Counted from the stretch's first letter, positions 37,763-48,419 are shown. The stretch: 64,000 nt of DNA from Vibrio mimicus (GCF_019048845.1 NZ_CP077426.1:1473501-1537500), one strand, 5' to 3'. Numbers and translations: made by a program. Notes: generated by a model from the letters alone, not told the origin.

Positions 37763-40687
37763 ATGAAAGTACATAGACTTTTGGCTTGCTATTGGCTGCA
37801 GGTATGCTCAGCGGGGTTACTGCTCATGAGCTCTTCAGCTCAGGCTGTCGTAGAGCACATTTCCGATTATTTTGTGGAAACATGGACATCAACGGATGGT
37901 TTGCCACACAACAGCATCAATAGTATTGCTCAGACACGAGATGGCTATTTATGGTTCGCTACTTGGGAAGGCGTTGTACGTTATAACGGCATCAGTTTTG
38001 AGCTGTTTGACCGTAGCCCACAAACAGGGATGGAAGATTCAGGCACACGAACCTTATTACCTATGAATGGTAATGGTTTGCTGGTGGCGGGAGCGCGAGG
38101 AAGCATCACACAACGATTGAGCTATGGTTGGTATCCTTTTAGCCCCGCGCCCAGTTTGGTCAATGGTGCTTTGATTGATGACGAACAAAACCTGTGGCTT
38201 GCGATTGAAGGTATGGGGGTTATGGTTCGTCCCGCTTTAGGAAGTGAAGGATATGGTCCAGATCGTTGGTTGTTAACGGATGTTAGTGCTTATCGATTAG
38301 TAAAAAACCCGCAAGGTGTCGTGTTTGCGGCCACCGATAAAGGGTTGTACCGTTTTGACAACTTCAAACCTTCGGTTGTCGATTTGCCCAATGGACGTTA
38401 TCAACGAATTAACTATGTTTCCCTTAGTTTAGAACGAGCGTTAGTGATTGCGACTGAGCACGGCGTATGGCTTGAAAAAGAGGGTCGCTTTCAATCACTG
38501 TTTGTACCTTTAGAGAAAGAATCGGTTACTTTGGCAGAGCAAGACCGTGTGGGGAATTGGTGGATTGGAACGGTTAACCGTGGTATCGCTCGACTTAAAA
38601 ATCAACAGCTGCAATTTTTAGAACCCAATCGTGGTTTGCCGCATAGCCGAGTTTTATCTTGGTATCAGGATATCGAAGGTAGCATTTGGGTTGGTACAAA
38701 TGCGGGCTTGATGCGTTTACGTGATGCTCCTTTTATCAATATCAACAGTGACAAGGGTTTGGTTGGTAATTATGTCCGCGCCATACTCCCTCTTGATGAT
38801 CAGCGCGTGATTGTCGGCACCAGTAGTGGATTAAGCATCATTGAGGATGGACTCGCGCACGATGCAATGCGCCAGAAAGTGGGTACACGTCCCTCCGTTT
38901 TGAGTTTAGCCAAGTCTAATTCTGTCGATGGGGGGATTTGGGTTGGTAGTGTGCAACAAGGCTTACTGCTTTGGAGAAAGGGCTTTATCACCCGGATATT
39001 GGATGAAAATGATGGCTTGCCAAGTAATGAGGTGAGAGCAATTGTTGAAGATGATAAAAACAACCTATGGATTGGAACCCCCAATGGCATTGTGAAACGC
39101 TCGCCTCAAGGTAAGCTCACCACTTATAACAAAAGCAATTCACTTCTACCGGACGACTACATCATGGCTCTAGCTCTGGATGCCAAAGGCCAATTATGGG
39201 TAGGAAGTGCCGTAGGGGTTGCTTATTTTGATGTTCAAGGTCAGATCCATCCAGTTAATTTGAGTCAAATGGAGCAAGCTCAATATGTGTTTGGTTTCTA
39301 TATGGAACCAGATTACGTTTGGATGGCGACCGACCGAGGAATGGTGCGTTATCGCCTCAGTGATGGCCGTTTGTCTTTGGTTGGCCGCTCGGCAGGATTG
39401 CCGATCGATAAATTTTTTCAAATGCTGCGAGATAATGAAGGTCATGTTTGGTTATCCAGTAATCGTGGAGTTTGGAAGCTGAATTATGAGCAGATGCAGG
39501 CCGTTGCGGACGGAATAGGCAATGAGATTGAATTTGAGCACTTTGATGAAGGTGACGGGATGGCAACCAGTCAGGCGAATGGTGGAACGAATCCTGCTGC
39601 GGCAAGCCTACCGAATGGTGAGTTGCTTTTTGCCACCGCCAAAGGGGTGGCTAGTATTAAAGTTCAACGCTTACAGCAACTAAGTGAATTACGTTTACCT
39701 GTGGTTTTAGAGTCGGTCAGTTTTGATAGTGAAAGCATTAATCCTGAGTTACAACATAGTGCTCCAGCAGGGACTAATCGAATCAGCTTTGATTATGTTG
39801 GACTGGGTTTTGTCATGTCTGAGCGATTGCAGTACCGAACCAAACTGCAAGGCTTTGACCAAAATTGGTCTTACCGAGGCCACAATACGTTAGCTGAATA
39901 CACCAACCAAGAGCCAGGGGATTACCAGTTTTTCGTGAGTGCTCGGTATCCCTATGGTGAATGGAATGACGCTGCGTATAGCTATAGTTTCACCATTGAA
40001 CCTCATCTTTGGCAGCGTAAAGAAGTTATCGTCTTGGCAATACTGATGGTCATCGCCTTATCGGTTTCTGTGGTGATGTGGCGGATTAGAGTGATGAAAC
40101 GGCGAGAGAAGTACCTCGTTGAACAAGTCGCTCTCCAAACTCAGAAACTACGTTTTCAAGCCGATAAATTTGAACGGTTGTCCAAAGAAGATGAATTGAC
40201 TGGACTCGCCAATCGCCGCGCGTTTGATATGTCTCTTAAACAGGCATTTACTCGACTGCCCGATCTGCCGCTTTGTATCGCAGTATTGGACATTGACCAC
40301 TTCAAACAGATTAATGATCGTTATTCCCATATCATTGGAGATCAGGTGATCGTGTCTGTTTCACAGCAGTTACTGAAATATGTCGGGGACAAAACGAAAG
40401 TTGCCCGCTGGGGGGGCGAGGAATTTACGGTCTTGTATTTTGGTCCTCAACAAGAGGCTTGGAGTTATTTTGAACAGCTGAGGCGCGTAATCGAACAGGT
40501 GGATTTCTCGACAGTTGACTCACGGCTCACTGTGACGGTGAGTATAGGTTTCGCGGAGTCTCAACAAGCAGAATGTTATGAAACGGTGCTCAAACTTGCG
40601 GATCATGCGCTGTTGACCGCAAAGCAACTGGGTCGTAACCGAGTTGTCAAAAGTGAAGAGTGGCAAATAGAAAACGGTCTCAGTTGA
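37763..40687 (+). CDS. two-component-type beta-propeller sensor with GGDEF domain
   Basis: A 974-residue membrane diguanylate cyclase with a large periplasmic sensor. Signal peptide residues 1-28 (cleavage after SAQA), then repeated W-x-G-T or L-W-I-G-T blades (two regulator-propeller type, about 30-630), a Y_Y_Y-like domain (about 660-755), a membrane helix at about 757-775, a short coiled coil, and a GGDEF domain with G-G-E-E-F at 884-888. The inhibitory RxxD site is absent, so product inhibition would be weak. The product should synthesise c-di-GMP in response to a periplasmic ligand, possibly a polysaccharide, as is common for this sensor class. Confidence 0.92.
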   Translation: MKVHRLLACYWLQVCSAGLLLMSSSAQAVVEHISDYFVETWTSTDGLPHNSINSIAQTRDGYLWFATWEGVVRYNGISFELFDRSPQTGMEDSGTRTLLPMNGNGLLVAGARGSITQRLSYGWYPFSPAPSLVNGALIDDEQNLWLAIEGMGVMVRPALGSEGYGPDRWLLTDVSAYRLVKNPQGVVFAATDKGLYRFDNFKPSVVDLPNGRYQRINYVSLSLERALVIATEHGVWLEKEGRFQSLFVPLEKESVTLAEQDRVGNWWIGTVNRGIARLKNQQLQFLEPNRGLPHSRVLSWYQDIEGSIWVGTNAGLMRLRDAPFININSDKGLVGNYVRAILPLDDQRVIVGTSSGLSIIEDGLAHDAMRQKVGTRPSVLSLAKSNSVDGGIWVGSVQQGLLLWRKGFITRILDENDGLPSNEVRAIVEDDKNNLWIGTPNGIVKRSPQGKLTTYNKSNSLLPDDYIMALALDAKGQLWVGSAVGVAYFDVQGQIHPVNLSQMEQAQYVFGFYMEPDYVWMATDRGMVRYRLSDGRLSLVGRSAGLPIDKFFQMLRDNEGHVWLSSNRGVWKLNYEQMQAVADGIGNEIEFEHFDEGDGMATSQANGGTNPAAASLPNGELLFATAKGVASIKVQRLQQLSELRLPVVLESVSFDSESINPELQHSAPAGTNRISFDYVGLGFVMSERLQYRTKLQGFDQNWSYRGHNTLAEYTNQEPGDYQFFVSARYPYGEWNDAAYSYSFTIEPHLWQRKEVIVLAILMVIALSVSVVMWRIRVMKRREKYLVEQVALQTQKLRFQADKFERLSKEDELTGLANRRAFDMSLKQAFTRLPDLPLCIAVLDIDHFKQINDRYSHIIGDQVIVSVSQQLLKYVGDKTKVARWGGEEFTVLYFGPQQEAWSYFEQLRRVIEQVDFSTVDSRLTVTVSIGFAESQQAECYETVLKLADHALLTAKQLGRNRVVKSEEWQIENGLS

Positions 40688-40696
40688 GACCGTTTT
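40671..40696. terminator. terminator overlapping the GGDEF stop codon
   Basis: AAAACGGTCTCA and TGAGACCGTTTT form a 12-bp inverted repeat with almost no loop (so effectively 10 bp with 6). The right arm includes the gene's TGA stop. T runs flank both sides, so it can serve rlmI as well. Confidence 0.8.
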
Positions 40697-40726
40697 ACTC
40701 TACATGAACTTCGTTTGCCCTAGCTA

Positions 40727-41920
40727 TTACAGGACTTTACAAGCGAAACCTTTCAGGTAGAAGCCTTCAGGGTAAGCGGTATCCGTTGGGTGATCGGCCG
40801 CTTGCTCAAAGCGCTCGACAAATTTCACATCACGACCCGCATCAAGGGCGGCATCCGCAATGATTTTTTGGAAGAGCACTTGATCCATCAAACCAGAACA
40901 AGAATAAGTCAGCAGTGTGCCACCTGGCTTTAGAATCTGCATCGCCAGCATGTTGATGTCTTTGTAACCACGACATGCACCATCTAATTGAGCTTTAGAT
41001 TCAGCAAATTTCGGCGGATCCATTACCACCACATCAAAACGCGTACCTTGGTCACGGTATTCGCGCAGCAACTTAAACACATCAGCGTTTAAGAACACCG
41101 CCCGTTTTTTGCTGATATCAAATTCGTTCAATTCCGCATTGAGTTTGGCAGTATCTAACGCCGGTTGAGATACATCAGCGTTGATCACACGTTTTGCTCC
41201 ACCTTTTAGTGCGTACAAGCCGAAACCGCCGGTGTAAGAGAAACAGTTCAGCACTTCTTTATCTTTCACGTATTTCATGGATTGGAAACGGCTGTCTCGC
41301 TGATCCAGATAGAAACCCGTTTTGTGTCCACCTACAATATCAACGCTGATCTTGACACCATTTTCTTCAATGACGACCGATTTGGGTGGTAATTCACCAT
41401 GAAGTACACCAACGCGCTCTTCCAAGCCTTCTTTCTTACGTACCGCAACATCGGAACGCTCATAGATATGGCACCCAGGGAAGCAGTGAACTAATGCTTC
41501 AACTAAGGTCTGCTTTTGGTATTCCGCACCAGCACTCAGTAACTGACAAACGAGATAATCTTGATATTTGTCGATAGTAATGCCTGGTAGACCGTCAGAT
41601 TCTGCAGCAATTAAGCGATAACCGGTTAAGCCATCACGCTCAATAATATCGTTACGCAGCAATTGTGCTTGCTCGATACGCTTAATGAAGAAATCACGAT
41701 CAATGGGTTGTTGCTCGAAGCTCCATACGCGTGCGGTGATTTGTGAGTGTGGCGAGTAGGCGGCTTTCGCTAACCATTTACCCTCAAAGGAATAAACATC
41801 GATGGTCTCACCCAACTCAGGAGTCCCTTCGACTTTGCTGATCCCACGAGAAAAGATCCAGGGATGTTTACGACGCAAAGATTTGTCACGGCCTTTGACC
41901 AAATAAATTGCAGGAGTCAT
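40727..41920 (-). CDS. rlmI: RlmI-like 23S rRNA m5C methyltransferase
   Basis: Methylates a cytosine in 23S rRNA (C1962 in E. coli) with SAM. About 397 residues: an N-terminal PUA RNA-binding domain ([18 protein letters not shown], residues 4-80), then a Rossmann methyltransferase with [11 protein letters not shown] (SAM loop), [12 protein letters not shown] (motif IV), and TYSCSGLM with the probable catalytic Cys. The frame opens at a TTG at 41983, but the family start agrees with the ATG at 41920. Confidence 0.92.
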   Translation of the reverse strand: MTPAIYLVKGRDKSLRRKHPWIFSRGISKVEGTPELGETIDVYSFEGKWLAKAAYSPHSQITARVWSFEQQPIDRDFFIKRIEQAQLLRNDIIERDGLTGYRLIAAESDGLPGITIDKYQDYLVCQLLSAGAEYQKQTLVEALVHCFPGCHIYERSDVAVRKKEGLEERVGVLHGELPPKSVVIEENGVKISVDIVGGHKTGFYLDQRDSRFQSMKYVKDKEVLNCFSYTGGFGLYALKGGAKRVINADVSQPALDTAKLNAELNEFDISKKRAVFLNADVFKLLREYRDQGTRFDVVVMDPPKFAESKAQLDGACRGYKDINMLAMQILKPGGTLLTYSCSGLMDQVLFQKIIADAALDAGRDVKFVERFEQAADHPTDTAYPEGFYLKGFACKVL

Positions 41921-41980
41921 TACGCTACTCTGATGGAAATAGAAATGGGCGGCTATTGTCGTGGAACTGAGTGTGAAAAG

Positions 41981-42008
41981 CAAAAGAAAAGAGCCGCGTT
42001 AGCGGCTC
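41981..42008 (-). terminator. terminator of the chemoreceptor gene
   Basis: GAGCCGC and GCGGCTC (41991-42008) form a 7-bp GC-rich stem with a GTTA loop. On the minus strand TTTTCTTTTG follows. Confidence 0.85.
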
Positions 42009-42013
42009 CAGAA

Positions 42014-43417
42014 TTAGGCGTTAAGCCCAGTTAACAATCGTTCCAGCTGATCACTTTGTTGGCGCAGCTGTTTGATGGTATGCGTTGTAGATTGAATCGT
42101 TTTGTGAATCCCAGAGGCTTGTTGGCGGATCTCTTCCACACTCGCTGCGATATTATCGGCTACCACGCCTTGCTCTTCTGAGGCCGTGGCAATTTGCACA
42201 CTACTGTCAGAGATAGACTGGTTCTTCTGGGCAAGGGCATTAATTTCACCACTCACCTCACTCATTAGCTGATGACCTTGATTTGCACTGGTGACCGTCA
42301 CTTGCATAAGCTGAGTCAAAGATTGGCTGTTACGCTGCAATGCCTCAATCATAGATTGGATTTCAACTGTAGCGCTTTGCGTTCTGCCGGCAAGTGCTCG
42401 CACTTCATCCGCTACCACAGCAAAACCGCGGCCTTGTTCACCAGCGCGTGCCGCTTCGATTGCCGCATTTAAAGCGAGCAGATTGGTCTGTTCTGAAATC
42501 GCATTAATCGTAGTCACCACCGCATCAATTTTTGCTGCATTGGTATCGAGCTCGACTACGGCATGAGATGCCGAACCGATTTCATTAGCTAATTTCCCAA
42601 CCGATGTAAGGGTTTGAGTCACTTTTGCTTGGCCAGAGTGCGCCACACGTTTAGCTTCTTCAGTTTGTTGGCTAGAATCTTGAGCAAGGCCTGCCACTTC
42701 CCGAATAGTGGAAGCCATTTGCTCTGTCGCACTGGCCAGAGAATTGAGATGTTCTTGCTGGCTCTCTGATGCCGTTGCGCTACTTTGCGCTGATAAATTA
42801 AGGTCTGAGCTGATCTGTTGCATCAGTGCAACTGACTCTTGAATGGAGTGAACCAGTCTTTGTTCACGATCAGCCACTTTATCGAAAGTAATCGCAATTT
42901 CACTGAACTCATCACGCACTGGGAAGTAGTTCATACGATAGGTCAAGTTACCTTTCTCTAGTGTCTCAAGGGCTTTGTGCAGAGAGAACATGGCGCCACC
43001 AATGAAAGTCATGATGTAGTAAACCCCAGCGGCCATCGTCAGCAAGGTAATCACGATCACTAACCAGTGGTGTAAGGTTAAGGTATGCCATAGATCTACA
43101 TCGTGTTGCATGGTCAAACTAAATGCCCCATCCATCACTGAAATGGCCTCTGCACCACTACCAAAAACAATAGTGTCAGAGTCAGCTATTATTGAAGAGA
43201 CTTGTTGTTTTGTGAGTGAGCCTGCTTCGATAAGATCTTTCATCAAGAGCAATTCTTGGCGATAGAGCTGTTGCAACATCAAATCAGCGGCACTATCGAG
43301 TGCTAAAGTGACGATTACTAGTGCTGCTATAGGTAGTAAAAATAACAGATAGAATTTTTCTTGAATTTTGAGATGGATGAGATATTTATCTATCCAACGA
43401 AAGGGGATCTCTTTCAT
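42014..43417 (-). CDS. methyl-accepting chemotaxis protein
   Basis: A 467-residue inner-membrane chemoreceptor. One membrane helix near residues 22-40, a short periplasmic region of about 80 residues, a second helix near 130-150, HAMP, then the long cytoplasmic coiled coil. The CheA/CheW-binding hairpin tip is clear ([20 protein letters not shown], then [15 protein letters not shown]). The small periplasmic part lacks an obvious dCache or 4HB signature. No CheR-tethering pentapeptide is visible at the C-terminus. The frame opens at 43480, but the ATG at 43417 gives a normal receptor N-terminus. Ligand unknown. Confidence 0.9.
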   Translation of the reverse strand: MKEIPFRWIDKYLIHLKIQEKFYLLFLLPIAALVIVTLALDSAADLMLQQLYRQELLLMKDLIEAGSLTKQQVSSIIADSDTIVFGSGAEAISVMDGAFSLTMQHDVDLWHTLTLHHWLVIVITLLTMAAGVYYIMTFIGGAMFSLHKALETLEKGNLTYRMNYFPVRDEFSEIAITFDKVADREQRLVHSIQESVALMQQISSDLNLSAQSSATASESQQEHLNSLASATEQMASTIREVAGLAQDSSQQTEEAKRVAHSGQAKVTQTLTSVGKLANEIGSASHAVVELDTNAAKIDAVVTTINAISEQTNLLALNAAIEAARAGEQGRGFAVVADEVRALAGRTQSATVEIQSMIEALQRNSQSLTQLMQVTVTSANQGHQLMSEVSGEINALAQKNQSISDSSVQIATASEEQGVVADNIAASVEEIRQQASGIHKTIQSTTHTIKQLRQQSDQLERLLTGLNA

Positions 43418-43504
43418 AGTTACGACTCGTGTTCTGGTGAATAGGGCATCAGAAAGGTTATGCAGTGCGGAGTATATCATTCGCTTGATTTAGGGGGTAA
43501 TGCG

Positions 43505-43780
43505 ATGGTAACAAAATGCGACATATTCATAGTGTCTGGCCATGTGCAAGGGGTGGGGTTTCGCTACCATACTGCACACCAAGGTTTGAAATTAGGCTTG
43601 ACGGGGTATGCGAAAAATCTCCATGATGGGGATGTGGAAGTTGTGGCTTGTGGTTTACCTGAAAAACTTGATGGTTTGTATGAGTGGCTGCAGGTTGGCC
43701 CCAAAACAGCCCATGTTAAGCAAGTGATTCGCTCAAGTTGCGAACCAGAAAAAGATTACCCCGGTTTTGAAATTTTATAG
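43505..43780 (+). CDS. acyP: acylphosphatase
   Basis: Hydrolyses acyl-phosphates; a 91-residue single domain, the usual size. The catalytic Arg in [11 protein letters not shown] and the Asn in [13 protein letters not shown] are both present. AGGGGGT lies upstream of the ATG at 43505; the open frame begins 45 bases earlier without such a site. Confidence 0.93.
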   Translation: MVTKCDIFIVSGHVQGVGFRYHTAHQGLKLGLTGYAKNLHDGDVEVVACGLPEKLDGLYEWLQVGPKTAHVKQVIRSSCEPEKDYPGFEIL

Positions 43781-43787
43781 TGAGTAA

Positions 43788-43822
43788 AATTGGCGAAAAT
43801 CTATCGAGAAGCTTCGCCAATT
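43788..43822. terminator. bidirectional terminator between acyP and tusE
   Basis: AATTGGCGAA and TTCGCCAATT form a 10-bp stem around a 15-base loop, followed on the minus strand by TTTTA. It lies between convergent genes. Confidence 0.75.
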
Positions 43823-43841
43823 GCCATCAATTGTTAAGTAT

Positions 43842-44171
43842 TTACAAACACTTGGCAGGTTTTGGTAATCCGGCAAGCTTGGTGGCTTGTTTTGCTGGGC
43901 CTTTAGGAAAGAGCTTGAACAGGTATTTGCTGTTGCCTTTATCTGGGCCGTGTTCCTTTTCCATCGCTTTCACTAGCATACGAATGGCTGGTGAGGTCTT
44001 AAACTCCTCGTAGAAGCGGCGTACGAAATGCACAACTTCTAAATGAGCGTCCGTGAGTTCAATCCCTTCTTGCTGCGCCAATAGCGCGATCATTCCCTCT
44101 TCCCATTGAGTAAAGTCGAGAAGGTAGCCTTGTGCGTCGGTTTCGATAGTTTGGCCTTGATATTCAAGCAT
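43842..44171 (-). CDS. tusE: TusE/DsrC-family sulfurtransferase
   Basis: Sulfur-relay protein that receives persulfide from TusBCD and passes it to MnmA for 2-thiouridine formation at tRNA U34. 109 residues with the DsrC/TusE helical fold. The penultimate catalytic Cys108 is present (PAKCL), and the second Cys of dissimilatory DsrC is missing, supporting TusE. The start at 44171 matches the family; the frame opens 60 bases upstream. Confidence 0.93.
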   Translation of the reverse strand: MLEYQGQTIETDAQGYLLDFTQWEEGMIALLAQQEGIELTDAHLEVVHFVRRFYEEFKTSPAIRMLVKAMEKEHGPDKGNSKYLFKLFPKGPAKQATKLAGLPKPAKCL

Positions 44172-44235
44172 GATGAGTTTCTGTGATTGGAAATTTTCGC
44201 ATAGGGTAGCGAAGCTCAAGGTTGGGCTCAAGTAT

Positions 44236-44263
44236 AAAAAAGCCCGATGTTATCCATCGGGCT
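44236..44263 (-). terminator. terminator of yccA
   Basis: AGCCCGATG and CATCGGGCT (44241-44263) form a 9-bp stem with a 5-base loop, followed on the minus strand by TTTTTT. Confidence 0.92.
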
Positions 44264-44285
44264 GAGAGACTCATTGAGCGGCGAA

Positions 44286-44954
44286 TTAATCGTCGTTCAT
44301 GATACCCAGAATGCTCAGCAAACTTGTGAACAGGTTCAGGATATTCAAGTACATAGAAATTGTTGCTGAAATGTAGTTGGTTTCTTCACCACGTACAATA
44401 CGGCTAGTATCAAACAGAATGAAACCAGAGAAGAGCAGTGCTGAGGCACCACTGATAGCCAGATGCGCAACGCTTGAGCCAACAAAGATATTGATCAATG
44501 AAGAAACAATCACAATGATCAGGCCCGCAAACAGGAAGTTACGCATGAAAGAGAAATCTTTCTTGCTGGTAATCGTGTAAGCCGACAGACCTAAAAATAC
44601 CATACCGGTTAAGCCAAGGGCTTGCGCAATTACGATTGGGCCATTTGGCATCGCAGCATAGAAATTCAGCATTGGGCCAAGAGCACCACCCATCAATCCA
44701 GTAAAGACGAATGTCCATACGATACCTGATGAAGAGTTAATCGCTTTTGGCATTACGAAGAACAGAATGCCAATGGCAGCCAACTGCATCACCAAAGCAA
44801 AGATAGGAGAGATGCCGATAGCCATGGTCGCCATCGCTGCAATAGCACTGGTGACTAGGGTCATAGAAAGCAGGAAGTAGGTATTCTTCAAAACTTTGTT
44901 GGTTTCGAGAGTACGTTCCATGCCGGAAGTTCTGGTAAACATTGGCGTATTCAT
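44286..44954 (-). CDS. yccA: YccA-like Bax inhibitor-1 family membrane protein
   Basis: A 222-residue, seven-span inner-membrane protein of the BI-1/TMBIM family; E. coli YccA is a substrate and modulator of the FtsH protease. Family features are GLTGMVFLGLSAYTITSKKDFSFM, GFILFDTSRIVRGEETNYISATISMYLNILNLFTSLL in segments, and the C-terminal D-D pair. AGAGG precedes the ATG. The tusE-yccA neighbourhood is conserved among gammaproteobacteria. Confidence 0.92.
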   Translation of the reverse strand: MNTPMFTRTSGMERTLETNKVLKNTYFLLSMTLVTSAIAAMATMAIGISPIFALVMQLAAIGILFFVMPKAINSSSGIVWTFVFTGLMGGALGPMLNFYAAMPNGPIVIAQALGLTGMVFLGLSAYTITSKKDFSFMRNFLFAGLIIVIVSSLINIFVGSSVAHLAISGASALLFSGFILFDTSRIVRGEETNYISATISMYLNILNLFTSLLSILGIMNDD

Positions 44955-45137
44955 ACTTTTCCTCTGTTGAAAGTACTGATTGCTACAGGGACAGTTATGA
45001 GGCTCAATGCCATAAATTTCAAGCCCCTTGATCTGTCTAAATCAATAATAATCAAATTCGCTTGTTAACGTTATGTGGAGTTGTAACACGATATTTCATT
45101 GAGTTGGCTGAATGTAATTATTTTATTTCTATGATTT

Positions 45138-45171
45138 TAAAAGAATTCAGAAGCGTTTAACGCTTCTGAAT
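45138..45171 (-). terminator. terminator of the aap operon
   Basis: ATTCAGAAGCGT and ACGCTTCTGAAT (45145-45171) form a 12-bp stem with a 3-base loop. On the minus strand TCTTTT follows, 28 bases past the ATPase gene. Confidence 0.9.
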
Positions 45172-45198
45172 CTTTGGTGACTGGTGAATCTTTCACTC

Positions 45199-45954
45199 TT
45201 AGTGGTGCAATATCTGGGCTAAGAAGTTTTGTGTACGGTCCGATTGTGGATTCTCGAAGAATTCTTTGGGGTTATTTTCTTCAATGATTTCTCCTGCATC
45301 CATGAAGATGACGCGGTCCGCTACTTCTTTTGCAAATCCCATCTCATGGGTTACACACAGCATGGTCATGCCTTCTTCGGCAAGTTCGACCATAACATCT
45401 AGCACTTCACGAACCATTTCAGGGTCGAGAGCTGAGGTGGGTTCGTCAAAGAGCATCACTTGTGGACTCATGCACAGAGAACGAGCGATGGCTACACGTT
45501 GTTGCTGACCGCCTGAAAGTTGTCCTGCATATTTATCCGCTTGTTCAGGAATGCGTACTCGCGATAGGTATTTCATCGCAATTTCTTCCGCTTTATCTTT
45601 AGGCATTTTCTTTACCCAAATTGGCGCGAGGGTGCAGTTTTCCAGAACTGTCAAATGCGGGAAAAGATTGAAGTGCTGAAAGCACATCCCGACTTCACGG
45701 CGCACCAGTTCGATGTTTTTCAAATCTTCCGTTAATTCATTACCCGCCACGATGATCTGTCCCTTTTGATGTTCTTCGAGTCGGTTAATGCAGCGGATCA
45801 TGGTGGATTTTCCAGAGCCGGAAGGTCCACAAATAACGATTTTTTCCCCTTTTTTGACATTCAAATTGATGTTCTTTAGAACATGAAATTGACCATACCA
45901 TTTGTTCATGTCTTTAATTTGAATCATAAATTCTTGGTTGAGTTGTTGCGTCAT
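45199..45954 (-). CDS. aapP: amino-acid ABC transporter ATP-binding protein (AapP-type)
   Basis: The energising subunit of a polar amino-acid importer, 251 residues. Walker A ([10 protein letters not shown]), Q loop, signature [15 protein letters not shown], Walker B ([13 protein letters not shown]) and the switch His ([10 protein letters not shown]) are all present, as in the GlnQ/HisP/AapP group. AAGGAA precedes the ATG. It is last in the four-gene operon. Confidence 0.94.
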   Translation of the reverse strand: MTQQLNQEFMIQIKDMNKWYGQFHVLKNINLNVKKGEKIVICGPSGSGKSTMIRCINRLEEHQKGQIIVAGNELTEDLKNIELVRREVGMCFQHFNLFPHLTVLENCTLAPIWVKKMPKDKAEEIAMKYLSRVRIPEQADKYAGQLSGGQQQRVAIARSLCMSPQVMLFDEPTSALDPEMVREVLDVMVELAEEGMTMLCVTHEMGFAKEVADRVIFMDAGEIIEENNPKEFFENPQSDRTQNFLAQILHH

Positions 45955-45975
45955 AATTCGTTCCTTGAGAGTGAC

Positions 45976-47073
45976 TTATCGTTTGTGACCGGTGTGGAGC
46001 TTGCCTTCAAGCCAAATCGAATATCTTGACATGCCAAAGCAGAAGACCCAGAACACTAACGCGACAAAAACATAACTTTCTGTGGCAAAACCGAGCCAAT
46101 TAGGGTCGGTGTTGGCGGATTGACCAATACCTAAAACATCGAACATACCAATAATCAAAACTAGGCTGGTGTCTTTAAACAGCCCGATAAAGGTATTCAC
46201 GATCGATGGGATAGTGATTTTTAGAGCCTGCGGTAAAATGATCAGCCCCATCTTTTTCCAATAACTGAGCCCGAGTGCATCCGCAGCCTCATATTGACCT
46301 TTCGGGATGGCTTGCAAGCCCCCACGAATCACTTCGGCCATATAAGCGGCACTGAACATGACTACCCCAATTAAGGCGCGAAGCAGTTTATTGATCTCAG
46401 AGCCTTCAGATAAAAATAGCGGTAGCATTACAGAAGCCATAAACAGTACGGTAATGAGTGGAACACCACGCCACACTTCAATATACACAGTACATAAACT
46501 GCGAATGATCGGCATATCGGAACGACGTCCTAAGGCAAGTGCAACACCTATCGGCAGTGAGACAATGATGCCGACCAAGGCAATGATCAAGGTGACGAGT
46601 AAGCCGCCCCATTTATGTGTTTCAACCACTTCCAGACCAAACACTCCACCATATAACAGTATGGCGGCGAAGAAAGGGTAGATGTTGACAAAAACAAGCC
46701 AGATCCAACCTCTTTTCGGTGTTTTCTCATACGCAAGCAGTGCTACGAAAATCGCTAGAGTGATGAAAAAGAGTCGTGGTCGCCACAATTCTGCCGCAGG
46801 GTAGAAGCCGTACATAAACTGCTCCCAGCGTGTGCTGATGAATACCCAACATGCTCCATCAAGAGTGCAGTCGTTACGAGTGGTGCCATTCCAGTTGGCA
46901 TCGAGAATTGCCCAGTGGAAAATATGCCAAAGACCTTGCAGTGCAAAATAGCCTAATATCAATGTCGCTAGGATATTAAAGGGGCCATTGAACAAATTTT
47001 TCCGTAACCAGCCAATAAGTCCTGTGGTGTTACTTGGTGGCGGCAAGCTTGGTTGAAATTGATGTGTCTTCAT
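45976..47073 (-). CDS. aapM: amino-acid ABC transporter permease (AapM-type)
   Basis: One of two paired permease subunits, 365 residues. N-terminal spans are followed by an about 200-residue HisM-like core with the coupling EAA loop (EVIRGGLQAIPKGQYEAADALG) and SIVNTFIGLFKDTSLV. The long N-terminal extension is characteristic of AapM/BztC rather than HisM. GGAG lies just upstream of the ATG, and it begins 2 bases after the aapQ stop. Confidence 0.93.
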   Translation of the reverse strand: MKTHQFQPSLPPPSNTTGLIGWLRKNLFNGPFNILATLILGYFALQGLWHIFHWAILDANWNGTTRNDCTLDGACWVFISTRWEQFMYGFYPAAELWRPRLFFITLAIFVALLAYEKTPKRGWIWLVFVNIYPFFAAILLYGGVFGLEVVETHKWGGLLVTLIIALVGIIVSLPIGVALALGRRSDMPIIRSLCTVYIEVWRGVPLITVLFMASVMLPLFLSEGSEINKLLRALIGVVMFSAAYMAEVIRGGLQAIPKGQYEAADALGLSYWKKMGLIILPQALKITIPSIVNTFIGLFKDTSLVLIIGMFDVLGIGQSANTDPNWLGFATESYVFVALVFWVFCFGMSRYSIWLEGKLHTGHKR

Positions 47074-47075
47074 AA

Positions 47076-48281
47076 TTATCTCTCCACCAAAGCGACTTTT
47101 CGGTTGTATAAATTCATGAGTGCTGAGGTGAGTAAGCTCAAACTCAGATAAACCAACATGGTCATTGAGATGATTTCAATGGCTTGGCCTGTTTGGTTGA
47201 GAGTGGTACCGGCAAAAACAGAAACCAAATCAGGGTAACCAATCGCCATTGCAAGAGAGGAGTTTTTGGTTAAGTTCAGATATTGGCTAGTTAGCGGCGG
47301 GATAATGATGCGCAAAGCTTGCGGAATAATGACCAGTTTCAAGGTTTTTGAGCGCGGTAATCCCAGTGACATCGCAGCTTCGGTTTGGCCATGGCTCACT
47401 GCGTTAATGCCTGAGCGTACAATTTCGGCAATAAATGAAGCGGTATAAATAGTAAGTGCAACAAGTAATGCCGCGAGTTCAGGTAAAACGGTGAGCCCGC
47501 CTTGGAAATTGAATCCACGTAATGCAGGGTATTCCGCACTAATTGGTTGGCCGAGTAAAAAATAAACCAAGAGAGGGAAACCAACGCAACCAATGAGTAT
47601 GTATCTTCCCATTGGTGTTTGTTGCCCAGTTAATCGTTGACGGTTATTGGCCCAAATGCTCAACAACCAACAAGCAGCGATCCCCGTAAGGAGAGAAATA
47701 AATACCCATAAGCTACCCGATTCAAAAATCGGTTTGGCTAAGTAGAGGCCTTTAACATTGAGATAGAGCCATTCGCCAAGGTGCATGCTATTTTTGGCTG
47801 AAGGTAGCGCTTGTAGCACAACGAAATACCAAAAGAAAATTTGCAGAAGAAGTGGGATATTACGGAACGTTTCAATATACACCGCAGCGAGACGACTGAT
47901 GAGCCAGTTCGTGGAGAGTCGGGCAATACCTAAAGCAAACCCTAACAATGTGGCGAAAAAAATCCCTAATACAGAAACTAGGGCAGTGTTGAGTAGACCG
48001 ACCAAAAAAGTACGGCCATAGCTGTAGGTTTCATCATAGTCCACTAAAGATTGGCTAATGCCAAATCCAGCGACATGGTCTAGAAAAGCAAATCCTGTGG
48101 CAATACCTCGGGATTCAAGGTTATTTAAGGCATTGTTTACTATGGTGTATAGAAAAAAGCCTAAGGCACATACAGCTATTAGCTGAAAAAGAACAGATCG
48201 AAAAGTTGGGTTATAAAGCAAATTGACATGCTTTGAATGTGCGTCATAAGGTTGAGACGCAGGGGTATTTGTAGGTTTCAT
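47076..48281 (-). CDS. aapQ: amino-acid ABC transporter permease (AapQ-type)
   Basis: Second permease subunit, 401 residues. Membrane spans with the EAA loop (EIVRSGINAVSHGQTEAAMSLG) and TSQYLNLTKNSSLAMAIGYPDL near the end, as in AapQ/BztB. The large insertion between the N-terminal and core spans is typical. AAGAGGT precedes the ATG. It is separated from aapJ by a strong hairpin. Confidence 0.93.
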   Translation of the reverse strand: MKPTNTPASQPYDAHSKHVNLLYNPTFRSVLFQLIAVCALGFFLYTIVNNALNNLESRGIATGFAFLDHVAGFGISQSLVDYDETYSYGRTFLVGLLNTALVSVLGIFFATLLGFALGIARLSTNWLISRLAAVYIETFRNIPLLLQIFFWYFVVLQALPSAKNSMHLGEWLYLNVKGLYLAKPIFESGSLWVFISLLTGIAACWLLSIWANNRQRLTGQQTPMGRYILIGCVGFPLLVYFLLGQPISAEYPALRGFNFQGGLTVLPELAALLVALTIYTASFIAEIVRSGINAVSHGQTEAAMSLGLPRSKTLKLVIIPQALRIIIPPLTSQYLNLTKNSSLAMAIGYPDLVSVFAGTTLNQTGQAIEIISMTMLVYLSLSLLTSALMNLYNRKVALVER

Positions 48282-48343
48282 ACAGCTGTAACCTCTTATC
48301 CATTTATATCTAGCGAATGGCTAAATACGATTTCCTTTTTGGC

Positions 48344-48391
48344 TTGAAGCTTCAGTACGCAAGTTGCAAAGATGACGTACTGAAACTTCAA
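48344..48391 (-). other. long hairpin between aapJ and aapQ
   Basis: A 16-base inverted repeat with a single mismatch (48344-48359 and 48376-48391; 15 of 16 pairs) and a 16-base loop. No T run follows. It most likely protects the aapJ message from 3' decay so the binding protein is made in excess. Confidence 0.75.
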
Positions 48392-48419
48392 GGTGATCAG
48401 GTATTGTTATGAGTGTTGA

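Noticed and set aside
37592..37774. 60-codon minus-strand frame
   Set aside because: Its start lies inside the signal-peptide region of the propeller-GGDEF gene, and no supporting signal was seen.
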